This document shows positions 54,276-62,676 of a stretch of DNA of 64,000 nt, piece after piece. The stretch's first letter is position 1. The number at the start of each line of letters is the position of its first letter. The DNA comes from Pandoraea captiosa. GTDB taxonomy: Bacteria > Pseudomonadota > Gammaproteobacteria > Burkholderiales > Burkholderiaceae. Where the stretch lies: assembly GCF_902459775.1 (NCBI RefSeq), contig NZ_CABPSQ010000002.1, forward strand, positions 1 to 64,000, written 5' to 3'. A model generated the notes under the pieces. That model searched no databases. It was not told the DNA's origin and was given only the letters and a program-made list of their open reading frames with translations. A program made the translations under genes and the position numbers.

Positions 54276-56303
54276 TCACGCCTTGCGCAGGGCATGCATC
54301 AGGTAACGCGCCGGATCGATGGCGTCTGCCAGATCGCTGCCGATGGGCCACGGTTCGCCCTCGATCTGACTGGCGACGAGTTCCGCGCACAACGACGCGA
54401 AGACCAACCCTCGCGACCCGAACGCAAAACTCGCATAAAGGCCGTCCAGTCGCGGCAGATCCCGCAGGTGGCCCCCGGTCAGACGCCGTCTTCGCGGTTC
54501 GATCGCGTTCATGTCCGGCAACTGCCCCGCCATTGGCAGTCGGTCGGGTAGCAGCGCCCGGAACGCCGTGCGTCCGCCGAGCGCCTCGGCTGCATGCTCG
54601 TTGGCGAGCCCGTTGTCGCCGAAGGCTTCGGCATGGGCGGGCAACAGGACGGCCAGACGCCGCAAATTGGCCTGATGATCGGCGAGTCGCACGTCGGGCG
54701 AGGGATCGTCGAAACCATATGTCGCCCCCGTGATCGGACCTGCGCCGCCCAGCGGCGACGGCGCCACATAGCCATCGCCACAGACAGGAACGCGCAAGCC
54801 TGGCAAGGCGTCCGGGGGCAAGAAGGTCAACTGTCCCCGAACGCGCTTGAGCGGCACGAATTCGGACGACAGATAAGGGGAGAGCAGCTTTTGCGAGACG
54901 TCGGCTGCCGTGACGATGGCGACATCGGCCTCAGCCAGCACCCGTCCGGTTTCGTCGAGCGCGGTCCACCGACCGTCCTCCCGACGTGCGAGGCGCTCGA
55001 CACTCACGCCGTAACGTGCGTCCAGCGAGGCACCCGCCGCTACCAGTTCCGCGCGACACAGCATCGCGGGCGCGAGCCATCCGCCCTCGGGATACCAGAC
55101 GCCGCTATGGGCCAGCGTCTCCCCGGCGAGTGCCGAAGCCTGCGCCACATCCACCCACTTGGCGTACGACTCCGGATACGCGTGCGTACCCAGCAGATGC
55201 TGTAAGGCGAGGGCTTCGTCGTCGGACGTCGCGACCTGAAGCAGCCCGTCCGCCCGCCCGGGCAGGCCGCCCGGCAAGGTGCGCCACTGCGAGAGCGCAT
55301 AGAGGAAGCCGGCGCGCGTGAGGCGCGACAAGATGTTGTCATCGGCCGAGAGTTGCGGATGGAATACCCCGGCGGGATTGCCCGAGGCCGCCGAACCCGG
55401 TGCCTGCGCCCGTTCGAACAGACGCACGCGCCATCCGCGCGCCACGAGGCATCGCGCCATGGCGGCCCCGGCCATACCGGCGCCCACTACGATCGCCTCA
55501 CGCGCGCGAGGCGATGGCGCGACCGGCGGGTCATAGCGCCGCATGCGGTACGGCGGTGCGTAAGGACCGGCCAGCATCGAGCGCTTCGGGCCGTAGCCGT
55601 GATGGCGCGCGACCTGAAAGCCGGAAGCGATCAGGTCACGTCGAATCTGCCCCACGGCGGTGTATGTTGCGAGCGTTGCGCCGTCACGTGCCAGCCGTCC
55701 AAGCGCCTTGAAGATGTCCGGCGTCCAGATATCCGGATTCTTGGCCGGAGAGAAGCCGTCGAGGTAGAAGGCGTCCGCGCCGACACGCAGCAGCGTCAGC
55801 AGATCCAGCGCGTCGCCGAAGCCCACGCTCAGCACTACGCCGGGGGCGAGTTCAAGTCGATGCCAGCCCGCCACCGGCGCCGGCCACCCATCGCACAAGC
55901 GTTGCACCAGCGGCGCGAGCTCGGACATGCCCGGTTGCACGAGCATCGGCTCGAGCATGCGTCGCAAATCCTGAGGGCGGAACGGATACTTCTCCACCGA
56001 CACGAAATGTAGCCGTGCGGGCCGCTGCGGGTCATCGCGCCAGGCGGCCCATGTGGCGAGGAAATTCAGGCCCAGACCGAAACCCGTCTCGACGATGACG
56101 AATTGCTCGCGGCCGCGCCAGCGTTCGGGTAAGCCGTTGCCGCCGAGGAAGACATAGCGCGCCTGACCGAGCGGGCCGCCCACGCTGTGATAGACGTCCT
56201 CGAACGCTTCGGAATACGGCGTGCCGTCTTCCGTGGTCGACGGCTGCGCCGGGGTGATCGGCTCAAACGGGACCCGTGGCCCCATGCCCGCACGACGGTT
56301 CAT
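54276..56303 (-). CDS. mnmC: tRNA 5-methylaminomethyl-2-thiouridine biosynthesis bifunctional protein MnmC
   Basis: This 675-residue two-domain enzyme finishes the mnm5s2U34 wobble modification. The N-terminal half is the SAM methyltransferase MnmC2 (VIVETGFGLGLNFLATWAAW, then GADAFYLDGFSPAKNPDIWT). The C-terminal half is the FAD oxidase MnmC1 (REAIVVGAGMAGAAMARCLVARGW, SFAFGSRGLVFASLCAELV). Its ATG overlaps the stop of the ClC gene as ATGA with a GGGGGAG site, so translation is coupled. The coupling of a tRNA enzyme to a chloride channel is probably genomic convenience. Confidence 0.95.
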   Translation of the reverse strand: MNRRAGMGPRVPFEPITPAQPSTTEDGTPYSEAFEDVYHSVGGPLGQARYVFLGGNGLPERWRGREQFVIVETGFGLGLNFLATWAAWRDDPQRPARLHFVSVEKYPFRPQDLRRMLEPMLVQPGMSELAPLVQRLCDGWPAPVAGWHRLELAPGVVLSVGFGDALDLLTLLRVGADAFYLDGFSPAKNPDIWTPDIFKALGRLARDGATLATYTAVGQIRRDLIASGFQVARHHGYGPKRSMLAGPYAPPYRMRRYDPPVAPSPRAREAIVVGAGMAGAAMARCLVARGWRVRLFERAQAPGSAASGNPAGVFHPQLSADDNILSRLTRAGFLYALSQWRTLPGGLPGRADGLLQVATSDDEALALQHLLGTHAYPESYAKWVDVAQASALAGETLAHSGVWYPEGGWLAPAMLCRAELVAAGASLDARYGVSVERLARREDGRWTALDETGRVLAEADVAIVTAADVSQKLLSPYLSSEFVPLKRVRGQLTFLPPDALPGLRVPVCGDGYVAPSPLGGAGPITGATYGFDDPSPDVRLADHQANLRRLAVLLPAHAEAFGDNGLANEHAAEALGGRTAFRALLPDRLPMAGQLPDMNAIEPRRRRLTGGHLRDLPRLDGLYASFAFGSRGLVFASLCAELVASQIEGEPWPIGSDLADAIDPARYLMHALRKA

Positions 56304-58039
56304 TCGCTCCCCCGCTCTTGCGTCACGATGTCGATCAGTCCTGGCAACGACACCACGCCAAGCCACTTCCCGTCGACGTCCGCTACCGGCACCCAGTCGG
56401 CGTGCATCGTGCCCACGGCGCGCAGTGCGCTCACGAGCGCCATGTCGCCGTCGAGCGCCTTGCAAGGCGTCACCACTTCGGTCCAGAGCGTCGGCTCGCC
56501 CGTCGCCTGCCGCCGCCACCAGCGCGCTGCGTCGAGCGTGCCGATCAGACGACCGTCCTGCGCGCGCACCACGAGATTGCGATAGCCGGTCTCGATGAGG
56601 CGCTCGCCGATGACATCCGAGCTGTCGGCGGCGCTCACCACCGCATCGTTGTCCACGGCGAGCGACGACAGTCGCATGTCACTGCCCTCGCCCGTCATCG
56701 ACAGCCAGCGACCGGCCACGAGGTTGCGTCGCAACGACTTGGCGTAGACGGAGTCGGCACGAATCGTGTGCGCCGTCAGGTATGCGGTAACGCATGCCAG
56801 CATGAGCGGGAGCACGACCTGATAACTCAACGTCATCTCGAAGATCATCAGAATCGACATCAGCGGCGCATACGTGGTCGCCGCGAGAAACGCGCCCATG
56901 CCGACCACGGCATAGCTGCTCGCCACGGATGCCGTCGCAGGCGCCAGCGCATTCATCGCCAGGCCGTAGAGACTGCCAAGCGCAGCGCCCACGAAAAGTG
57001 TCGGCGTGAAAACCCCGCCCACGGCGCCCGACCCGGCGGACGATGCCGTCGCCAGCACCTTGAATACCAGCACCATCGCCAGCGCTTGCCACGCCCAATG
57101 CGTATGCAGAATCGAATTCACGACGCTGTAACCGTTGCCCCAGACCTGTGGCACCTGCAACGACAGCGCACCAACCACCAGTCCGCCGAGCGCAAGACGC
57201 AGGAACAGCGGGACCGGCAAGGCGCTAAAGCGCGCTTTGGCGCTGTCGAGCAGGCGCAGGAACAACGGCGCAAGCACGCCGGCCAGCAGGCCGAGGCCCA
57301 CATAGAAAAAGACTTCCCAGCCGGAGACGAAGTCGAAGCGCGGCATCTGATAGACCGCGTCGTAACCGAGGAACTGACGAATGACGATATTGGCGATGAC
57401 GGAGGCGACGACCAGCGGCCCGAGCGTGGCCGTCGAGATCGAGCCGTAGACGATCTCGGAGATAAAGAGCGCCCCCGCTATCGGGGCGTTGTAAGCGGAC
57501 GTGATGCCTGCGGTCGCGCCACACGCCACCAGCAGCCGCAAGCGCTCGGGCGGGAACGCCAGTATGCGTCCGACGAGCGAGGCGAACATCGCCGCGAGCT
57601 GGACCATCGGGCCTTCCCGGCCGATCGACGCCCCCGACGCGACCGAACACAGCGACGACAGACTTTTGACGAGCGTTTGCCGAAGGCTGAGCACGCCCGT
57701 GCCGATCGCGATCGCTTCCATGTAATCGTCGGCGCCCTTTTTCGGCACCCAGAGCGTGGCGTACTGGAGGATCAGTCCGGCGACGAGTCCCCCCGCGCTC
57801 GGCAGCAGGAGCCGCTGCCACCAGTCGTAGTTTTGCGCCAGCTCGACCATGCCGCTGCGATGGCCCGCGAGGAGAAATTGCAGACCCGAGAGCGCTTCAC
57901 GAAACGCGACAGTGGCCAACGCCCCCAGCAGCCCGACGATGCCGGCAAGCAGCAGCGTGATTTGCAGGGTGTTCGGGGCGAATTGACGGCGCACCCACAC
58001 AACGACGGGCGATTTGGCCCAGGCGGACACTGCTGACAC
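56300..58039 (-). CDS. ClC-family chloride channel/transporter with CBS domains
   Basis: The 579-residue protein has the ClC core motifs ASGASIGREGPMVQLAAM, ATAGITSAYNAPIAGALF with GALFISEIV, and SAGSGAVGGVFTPTLFVGAALG, with about 12-14 membrane helices. The C-terminal third (from RRNLVAGRWLSMTG) contains CBS-type repeats (VVSAADSSDVIGERLIETGYRNLVV and VPVADVDGKWLGVVSLPGL). It moves chloride, or exchanges chloride for protons, across the inner membrane. The start is GTG at 58039; an earlier in-frame ATG is not present. It is coupled to mnmC downstream. Confidence 0.92.
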   Translation of the reverse strand: MSAVSAWAKSPVVVWVRRQFAPNTLQITLLLAGIVGLLGALATVAFREALSGLQFLLAGHRSGMVELAQNYDWWQRLLLPSAGGLVAGLILQYATLWVPKKGADDYMEAIAIGTGVLSLRQTLVKSLSSLCSVASGASIGREGPMVQLAAMFASLVGRILAFPPERLRLLVACGATAGITSAYNAPIAGALFISEIVYGSISTATLGPLVVASVIANIVIRQFLGYDAVYQMPRFDFVSGWEVFFYVGLGLLAGVLAPLFLRLLDSAKARFSALPVPLFLRLALGGLVVGALSLQVPQVWGNGYSVVNSILHTHWAWQALAMVLVFKVLATASSAGSGAVGGVFTPTLFVGAALGSLYGLAMNALAPATASVASSYAVVGMGAFLAATTYAPLMSILMIFEMTLSYQVVLPLMLACVTAYLTAHTIRADSVYAKSLRRNLVAGRWLSMTGEGSDMRLSSLAVDNDAVVSAADSSDVIGERLIETGYRNLVVRAQDGRLIGTLDAARWWRRQATGEPTLWTEVVTPCKALDGDMALVSALRAVGTMHADWVPVADVDGKWLGVVSLPGLIDIVTQERGSE

Positions 58040-58137
58040 GGATAAGAGACAGAGTTGTTGTCGTAGTGGGCCTCATGGTATCGACCGACGCCTTTTTTTG
58101 AAAGCGACCCACGGGCACCCGACGTCGACGTCAAAAA

Positions 58138-58152
58138 CTGAGTTTTGCTCAG
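58138..58152. repeat. 180-bp-phased palindrome, copy A
   Basis: CTGAG-TTTTG-CTCAG, within a 25-base block that matches copy B at 22 positions (AAACTGAG...CTCAG.TAACGT). Confidence 0.7.
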
Positions 58153-58317
58153 GTAACGTAATTTTCGCTTCGCATTTTGATGTCGCGCTGAGCCGGACGC
58201 CCGAGCGTGCGGCGCGGTGGATTTATGACGGTTTTCGTGGCGGGCGATGGCGGCTGCCGATCGGCTCCTGCACAGATATCCCGCCGGCAGCGTGATGCGC
58301 GCATTTTCTCCTAGAAA

Positions 58318-58332
58318 CTGAGGATTGCTCAG
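58318..58332. repeat. 180-bp-phased palindrome, copy B
   Basis: CTGAG-GATTG-CTCAG followed by ATAACGTG, exactly 180 bp after copy A. Confidence 0.7.
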
Positions 58333-58497
58333 ATAACGTGTTTCTAAAGGGCCTGACGCGAGGATTCGACGGCACGCTGCAACGTGTTCGAACCGCCTCG
58401 CATCGTTCATCGACGTCGGCGCTACTCGTTTTCCGGGCATTTTTCAGGAGACGTCCGCACGCCGGATTTTCGCGACCGTCTGCGCTGCACGCCGTTT

Positions 58498-58512
58498 CTG
58501 AACCGTATTCAG
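58498..58512. repeat. 180-bp-phased palindrome, copy C (arms covary)
   Basis: CTGAA-CCGTA-TTCAG followed by ATAAAGG, exactly 180 bp after copy B. Relative to A and B, the fifth base of each arm has changed together (G to A and C to T), keeping the pairing. Confidence 0.65.
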
Positions 58513-58834
58513 ATAAAGGTAAATTTCGAGGCGGTGAAGCGTAAATGCCTCGTTCTTTTGGAGGCGTTCTGGCGAGCGGCGGGCACAGAGAGCGCGCCCT
58601 GTCGCCATCCGGGGGGATTGCTGCGCGGCACGCAGCCGGTCCTTTTGCACCGGCGTTCTGCCACACGCTGGCCGTTCATATCCTTCATGTCGCGGCGCAG
58701 ATGGCACGAGCACGAGCGCCGTGCTCGCGCACCGAACGTTCCCAAACACAAGCTGCCCGGCACTTTTCCAGACACGTCACTTCGCTGGTCACATTCCACG
58801 CGGTGAAATAGAATGGCGCGCAATCGAATTGGAA

Positions 58835-59308
58835 ATGAAGCGTAATACCCGAATGGCAGTTAGCAAAAAGGCCGCACAAAAAACGCCCGTGCGTCTGGAA
58901 GATCAATTGGGCTTCGCGTTGTACGCGGCTTCACTGGCGATGACCAAAGCACACAAGCCGATGCTCGACAGACTCGGTCTGACCTACTCGCAATACCTTG
59001 CAATGGTGGTGCTCTGGGAGCAGGACGACATTGCGGTCAATCAGCTGGGGGCGCGTCTCGGGCTTGACTCCGGTACGTTGACGCCGTTGCTGAAAAGACT
59101 GGAAACGATGGGACTTTTGACGCGACGGCGGGGGGAAGAAGACGAGCGCCAGGTCTTCATCGACCTCACGCCACGTGGTGTGAATCTGCGCCGCGAGGCG
59201 CGACAGGTTCCCGCCCAGATTCAGGCAGCGACCGGGCAGTCCGATACCGCACAAAAGACCTTGCGAAACCTCCTGCTACAACTGCGCGACGCACTCAACG
59301 ACGCCTGA
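58835..59308 (+). CDS. OhrR-like MarR-family regulator lacking the peroxide-sensing cysteine
   Basis: This 157-residue protein matches OhrR along its length: LEDQLGFALYAASLAMTKAH, LGLTYSQYLAMVVLWEQDD, LGARLGLDSGTLTPLLKRLETMGLLTRRRGEEDERQVFIDLTPRG (in pieces). Classical OhrR has Cys in the LDxQLCFALY segment, where an organic peroxide oxidises it; here that residue is Gly26. No ohr gene is adjacent. It may sense another ligand or work as a constitutive or differently controlled repressor. The ATG has GGAA just upstream; an ATG 18 bases later is the alternative. Confidence 0.88.
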   Translation: MKRNTRMAVSKKAAQKTPVRLEDQLGFALYAASLAMTKAHKPMLDRLGLTYSQYLAMVVLWEQDDIAVNQLGARLGLDSGTLTPLLKRLETMGLLTRRRGEEDERQVFIDLTPRGVNLRREARQVPAQIQAATGQSDTAQKTLRNLLLQLRDALNDA

Positions 59309-59348
59309 CAAAAACAAAACGCGCGTCCCCTTGCGGAAAGACGCGCGT
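59309..59348 (-). terminator. Terminator after the DedA-rhodanese gene
   Basis: A nine-bp stem (ACGCGCGTC/GACGCGCGT, 59319-59327 with 59340-59348) with a 12-base loop is followed on the minus strand by TTTTGTTTTTG. It also lies directly behind the convergent OhrR-like gene. Confidence 0.75.
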
Positions 59349-59388
59349 CATTCAGTTGTGCACAACCTAACGTGCACGCCTTGGAAAC

Positions 59389-60336
59389 TTAGTGCGCCGG
59401 CACGAGCATTTCCATGCCGTCGATTTTCTCGACGGTGTAACCGGCGTCACGCCAGGCATCCAGTCCGCCGAGCAGCGGCCGCACCTCCGTGAACCCTTGC
59501 TGACGCAGTTGCTGTGCGAGTTTGGCCGCCGTCACTTCATTGGGACACGCGCAAAACACGACGATCCTGCGCTCGCGCGGCACGTCGCGCAATTTCTCGG
59601 CGATTTCATCGGGTTCGACGGCCAGTGCGCCGGGTATCGTGAAAGGGTCGACGGCGCGGCGCGCGGCCGAGCGAACGTCGATCACGACCGGCGTGACGTC
59701 GTCCTTCATCCAGGCTTCGAGCGTCTGCACGCCGATTCGCGCCATGCGCAGCGAGCGCAGCAACCGGTAACGGTTCAGCCAGCGATTGAGCAAATACAAC
59801 GCGAAGACGAGGACCACGAGCCACAGCACACCCCGACCGAGGGTGTCGAAGGCGTCGAGCACTGCGACGATGTGCGATGCGAAGCCGACGCCCAGCGCCA
59901 CGGCGACCCCCGACCAGAGCACGGCGCCGATGGCGTCATACAACAGGAACGTGCGCCACGACACGCCAAGCGCGCCAGCCATTGGCACCGACAATGCCGA
60001 GAGTCCCGGCACGAAACGAGCGAACATCAGCACGCGCACGCCGTGACGGCCGATCGCCCCTTCCGTGCGGCTCACACACGTGTCGGGCGAGATCGACAAA
60101 CGGCACATGAGGCGCAGGATGTGGTGACCGTAGCGACGTCCGGCAAGGAACCAGAGCGCATCGCCCAGTAGTGCGGCCACGACGGCCAGCGCCACGATCA
60201 GCAACGGCGGGAAAAGCGAGGTCGACGCCGTGACGATGAGCGTGGGATAAGCCGGCAACGGTAATCCCAGCGCCTGTCCGAAGATGTTCAGGAAGACGAG
60301 CCAGAGCCCGAAGCGGGCGATCATATCGAACAACAT
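59389..60336 (-). CDS. DedA-family membrane protein fused to a rhodanese domain
   Basis: The 315-residue protein has an N-terminal DedA/VTT domain of about 200 residues (ALGLPLPAYPTLIVTAS, LLGDALWFLAGRRYGHHIL, GRHGVRVLMFARFVPGLSALSVPMAGALGVSWRTFLLYDAIGAVLWSG in pieces) followed by a rhodanese domain (TPVVIDVRSAARRAVDPFTIPGA, catalytic loop VVFCACPNEVTAAKLA). DedA proteins act in lipid flipping and proton-motive force homeostasis; rhodanese domains transfer sulfane sulfur. The start ATG at MLFDMIARFG has a weak AGG at eight bases; a longer upstream frame lacks homology features. Confidence 0.88.
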   Translation of the reverse strand: MLFDMIARFGLWLVFLNIFGQALGLPLPAYPTLIVTASTSLFPPLLIVALAVVAALLGDALWFLAGRRYGHHILRLMCRLSISPDTCVSRTEGAIGRHGVRVLMFARFVPGLSALSVPMAGALGVSWRTFLLYDAIGAVLWSGVAVALGVGFASHIVAVLDAFDTLGRGVLWLVVLVFALYLLNRWLNRYRLLRSLRMARIGVQTLEAWMKDDVTPVVIDVRSAARRAVDPFTIPGALAVEPDEIAEKLRDVPRERRIVVFCACPNEVTAAKLAQQLRQQGFTEVRPLLGGLDAWRDAGYTVEKIDGMEMLVPAH

Positions 60337-60564
60337 GCCGGGTACCTGTTGGGCAGAAAGAGGTGGGCGAAGGCGCCGTCGGTCGCCTGAAGACGAACGA
60401 ATCTGACACCAATGCGCGCAATACCGCATGTTAGCGCCGCGCCATGACGGCAAGAAGCCGTGAAGCCGAAAAGTACTGTTGCTTTTCTGGAACGATTGCC
60501 GTTGCGCCAGACCACTCCGCGCCTATTGGCGGCGCGACGTCGTAACCTGGCGGATCCGCGCGCT

Positions 60565-62157
60565 TCAGTGTCCCATCGATGGCGCCGCGCCCTTTTTCGG
60601 TCTTGTCAGCCAGACCAGCACCGCCATGGCGAGAAAGACATAGCCCGACAGATGAAAGATGTCGTTCGTCGCCAGCATGAAGGATTGGCGCGTCACCACG
60701 TCGTTGAGCATGCCGATGTCGGCGCCGTTCGCAAGGCCCAGGCCCTGGCGTAGCTGATCGAGGTAACTGGTGGTGGCGTCCGAATACGGTGTGACGTGCT
60801 CCGCGAGCCGCGCGTGATGGTAGATGGCGCGGTCTTCCCACATCGTCGTGCTCACGGCGGTGCCGATGGCCCCCGAGAGCGTGCGAAAGAAGTTCGACAA
60901 TCCCGAGGCGGCCGCCAGCCGTTCGTCCGAAATGCTCGACAGCGTGATGGTCGTGACCGGCACGAAGAAACAGGCGATGCCGATGCCCTGGACGAGCCGC
61001 GGCTCGATGACCTTGGCGAACGACAGATTCAGGGCGAAATGCGAATTCCAGAACGACACGCCAGCGAAGACAAGGAACGCAAACGATGCCACGGCTCGAA
61101 GATTCAGCCGATTCATGTTTTGCCCGATGATCGGCGAGAGCACGAGCGCCAGCAGACCGACTGGCGCGGTCGCGAGCCCCGCCTTGCCCGCCGTGTAATC
61201 CATCACGGTCTGGAGCCACAGCGGGAAGATGACCACCGAGGCGAAGAACGTCATGAAGCCGAACGAGATCACCACCACGCCGAGCGCGAAATTGCGGTCC
61301 TTGAACAGCGAGAGGTCGATGACCGGTCGGTCCGACGTAAGCTCCCACAGGATCAGGAACGACAGACAAACCGCCGCCGTTATCGCGAGCGTGACGATCA
61401 GGCTGTTGTTGAACCAGTCGCGATCCTTGCCCAGGTCGAGCATCATCTGCAACGAACCGACGCCCACGGCCAGTAGCGCCAGACCGATCACGTCGATGGG
61501 CAGCTTCTGCGTCTTCGTTTCATGTCCGCGCAGGAGGATGAGGCATGACACCGCGGAGAACACGCCGACCGGCACATTGATGTAGAAGATCCACGGCCAG
61601 GTGTAGTTGTCGGTGATCCATCCGCCGATCACAGGGCCGAAAATGGGCGCGACGATCACGGTCATCGCCCATAACCCGAGCGCCAATCCGCGTTTTTTCT
61701 CGGGAAAGCTGCGTAACAGAATGGTTTGCGAGAGGGGCACCATCGGGCCGGATACCAGTCCTTGCAGCAAGCGGAAGATGACGAGCGACTCCATGTTGGG
61801 CGCCAGTCCGCAGAGCATGGAGGCAATCGTGAAAGCCGTGACCGACATGACGAAGAGCTTGGCTTCGCCCACGCGCCGCGCGAGCCATCCGGTGAGCGGA
61901 ACGGCAATGGCGGCGGCCACGGCGTATGAGCTGATGACCCACGTCCCCTGACTGTTCGACACCCCCAGACTGCCGGCGATGGTCGGCACGGCGACGTTCG
62001 CGATGGACGTGTCGAGCACCTCCATGAACGTGCCCAGTGCCAGTCCGATGGTCAGGATGGCCAGTCGTCCGCCGGTGAGCGGTGCGCCCTGTGTGCCCCG
62101 TGCATTCTGTTCGTTTTGCGGCGCGCCAGCGGCGGGTCCGGTAGCGGCGTTTGCCAT
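60565..62157 (-). CDS. DHA2-family multidrug efflux MFS transporter (EmrB-like, 14 TM)
   Basis: This 530-residue protein has the DHA2 signature helices: LALGTFMEVLDTSIANVAVPTIAGSLGVS in TM1, GWLARRVGEAKLFVMSV in loop 2, and RLLQGLVSGPMVPLSQTILL with the GPxxGGxxxD-like GPVIGGWITDNYTWPWIFYINVPVG. About 14 membrane segments fit EmrB, which expels drugs with protons and normally pairs with an EmrA adaptor. No EmrA or regulator gene lies beside it. The ATG has GAGAGG upstream. A 10-bp-phased TCGAAAG repeat lies 87-116 bp upstream (62244-62273). Confidence 0.92.
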   Translation of the reverse strand: MANAATGPAAGAPQNEQNARGTQGAPLTGGRLAILTIGLALGTFMEVLDTSIANVAVPTIAGSLGVSNSQGTWVISSYAVAAAIAVPLTGWLARRVGEAKLFVMSVTAFTIASMLCGLAPNMESLVIFRLLQGLVSGPMVPLSQTILLRSFPEKKRGLALGLWAMTVIVAPIFGPVIGGWITDNYTWPWIFYINVPVGVFSAVSCLILLRGHETKTQKLPIDVIGLALLAVGVGSLQMMLDLGKDRDWFNNSLIVTLAITAAVCLSFLILWELTSDRPVIDLSLFKDRNFALGVVVISFGFMTFFASVVIFPLWLQTVMDYTAGKAGLATAPVGLLALVLSPIIGQNMNRLNLRAVASFAFLVFAGVSFWNSHFALNLSFAKVIEPRLVQGIGIACFFVPVTTITLSSISDERLAAASGLSNFFRTLSGAIGTAVSTTMWEDRAIYHHARLAEHVTPYSDATTSYLDQLRQGLGLANGADIGMLNDVVTRQSFMLATNDIFHLSGYVFLAMAVLVWLTRPKKGAAPSMGH

Positions 62158-62676
62158 GTAATGCCTCTCCCTGAAATGGTCGTCGCCTCGCACGGGCCGG
62201 TGTCGGATGGACGAGGCCGCATGCCTTGCGGTCAAAACTTCCGGTCGAAAGCTGTCGAAAGCCATCGAAAGCGCTCGACGTCTTCCCCGGATGGTGCCGC
62301 ACATCGTGCGCGCTGTGCGACGCAGGTTTGGAACCGGCTCTCTAAATTGTCAGCTTACGCCCGTCGATGTCTTGCAATCTGGCTCATTGTTCGTGAATCA
62401 CGCGTCCCGTAAGGGTTTGCAGACGGCGAAGTTCCGGTGACCCGCCGAGCTTGCGACGATTCCTCCCGCGAAGGCGACCGTCAGTCATTTTTGCCCCTTG
62501 ACGCCGTAGAGGCAGCGGGATTGAATCGCCGTTAGCGCCAGATGTCAGCGATGCAATGTCGCTGTCGCGGGGGCGCTGACGTGCCGTCGTCGATGTCTCG
62601 CAGGCTACAAAAAGAAAACACTCGCGTCCCCTCGCTCATCGGCGTTCGGGCGGCAGCGAAATCACAGGATAAGCCC
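62158..62676. other. 519-bp divergent region between emrB-like and MHYT genes
   Basis: It contains the promoters of both genes and the 10-bp tandem repeat at 62244-62273. No additional gene is supported. Confidence 0.5.
62244..62273. repeat. Three 10-bp repeats of TCGAAAGC upstream of the EmrB-like gene
   Basis: GTCGAAAGCT, GTCGAAAGCC and ATCGAAAGCG lie back to back, one helical turn apart, followed by CTCGACG. Such phasing places each unit on one face of DNA, as in an array of regulator sites. Confidence 0.55.

Larger units (their letters stand above)
58040..58834. other. 795-bp gene-free stretch with three phased palindromes
   Basis: It separates the ClC gene from the OhrR-like gene. The open frames here have no family character. 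The notable content is the three related palindromes described separately. GC is moderate. Confidence 0.6.

Noticed and set aside
58031-58052. A stretch resembling the Tn5/Nextera mosaic end (ATAAGAGACAG) at the ClC gene start
   Set aside because: The 11 contiguous matching bases extend to only 14 of 19 positions, there is no second end nearby, and the GTG start and reading frame are natural. Chance or a minor assembly artefact remains possible; reads would tell.
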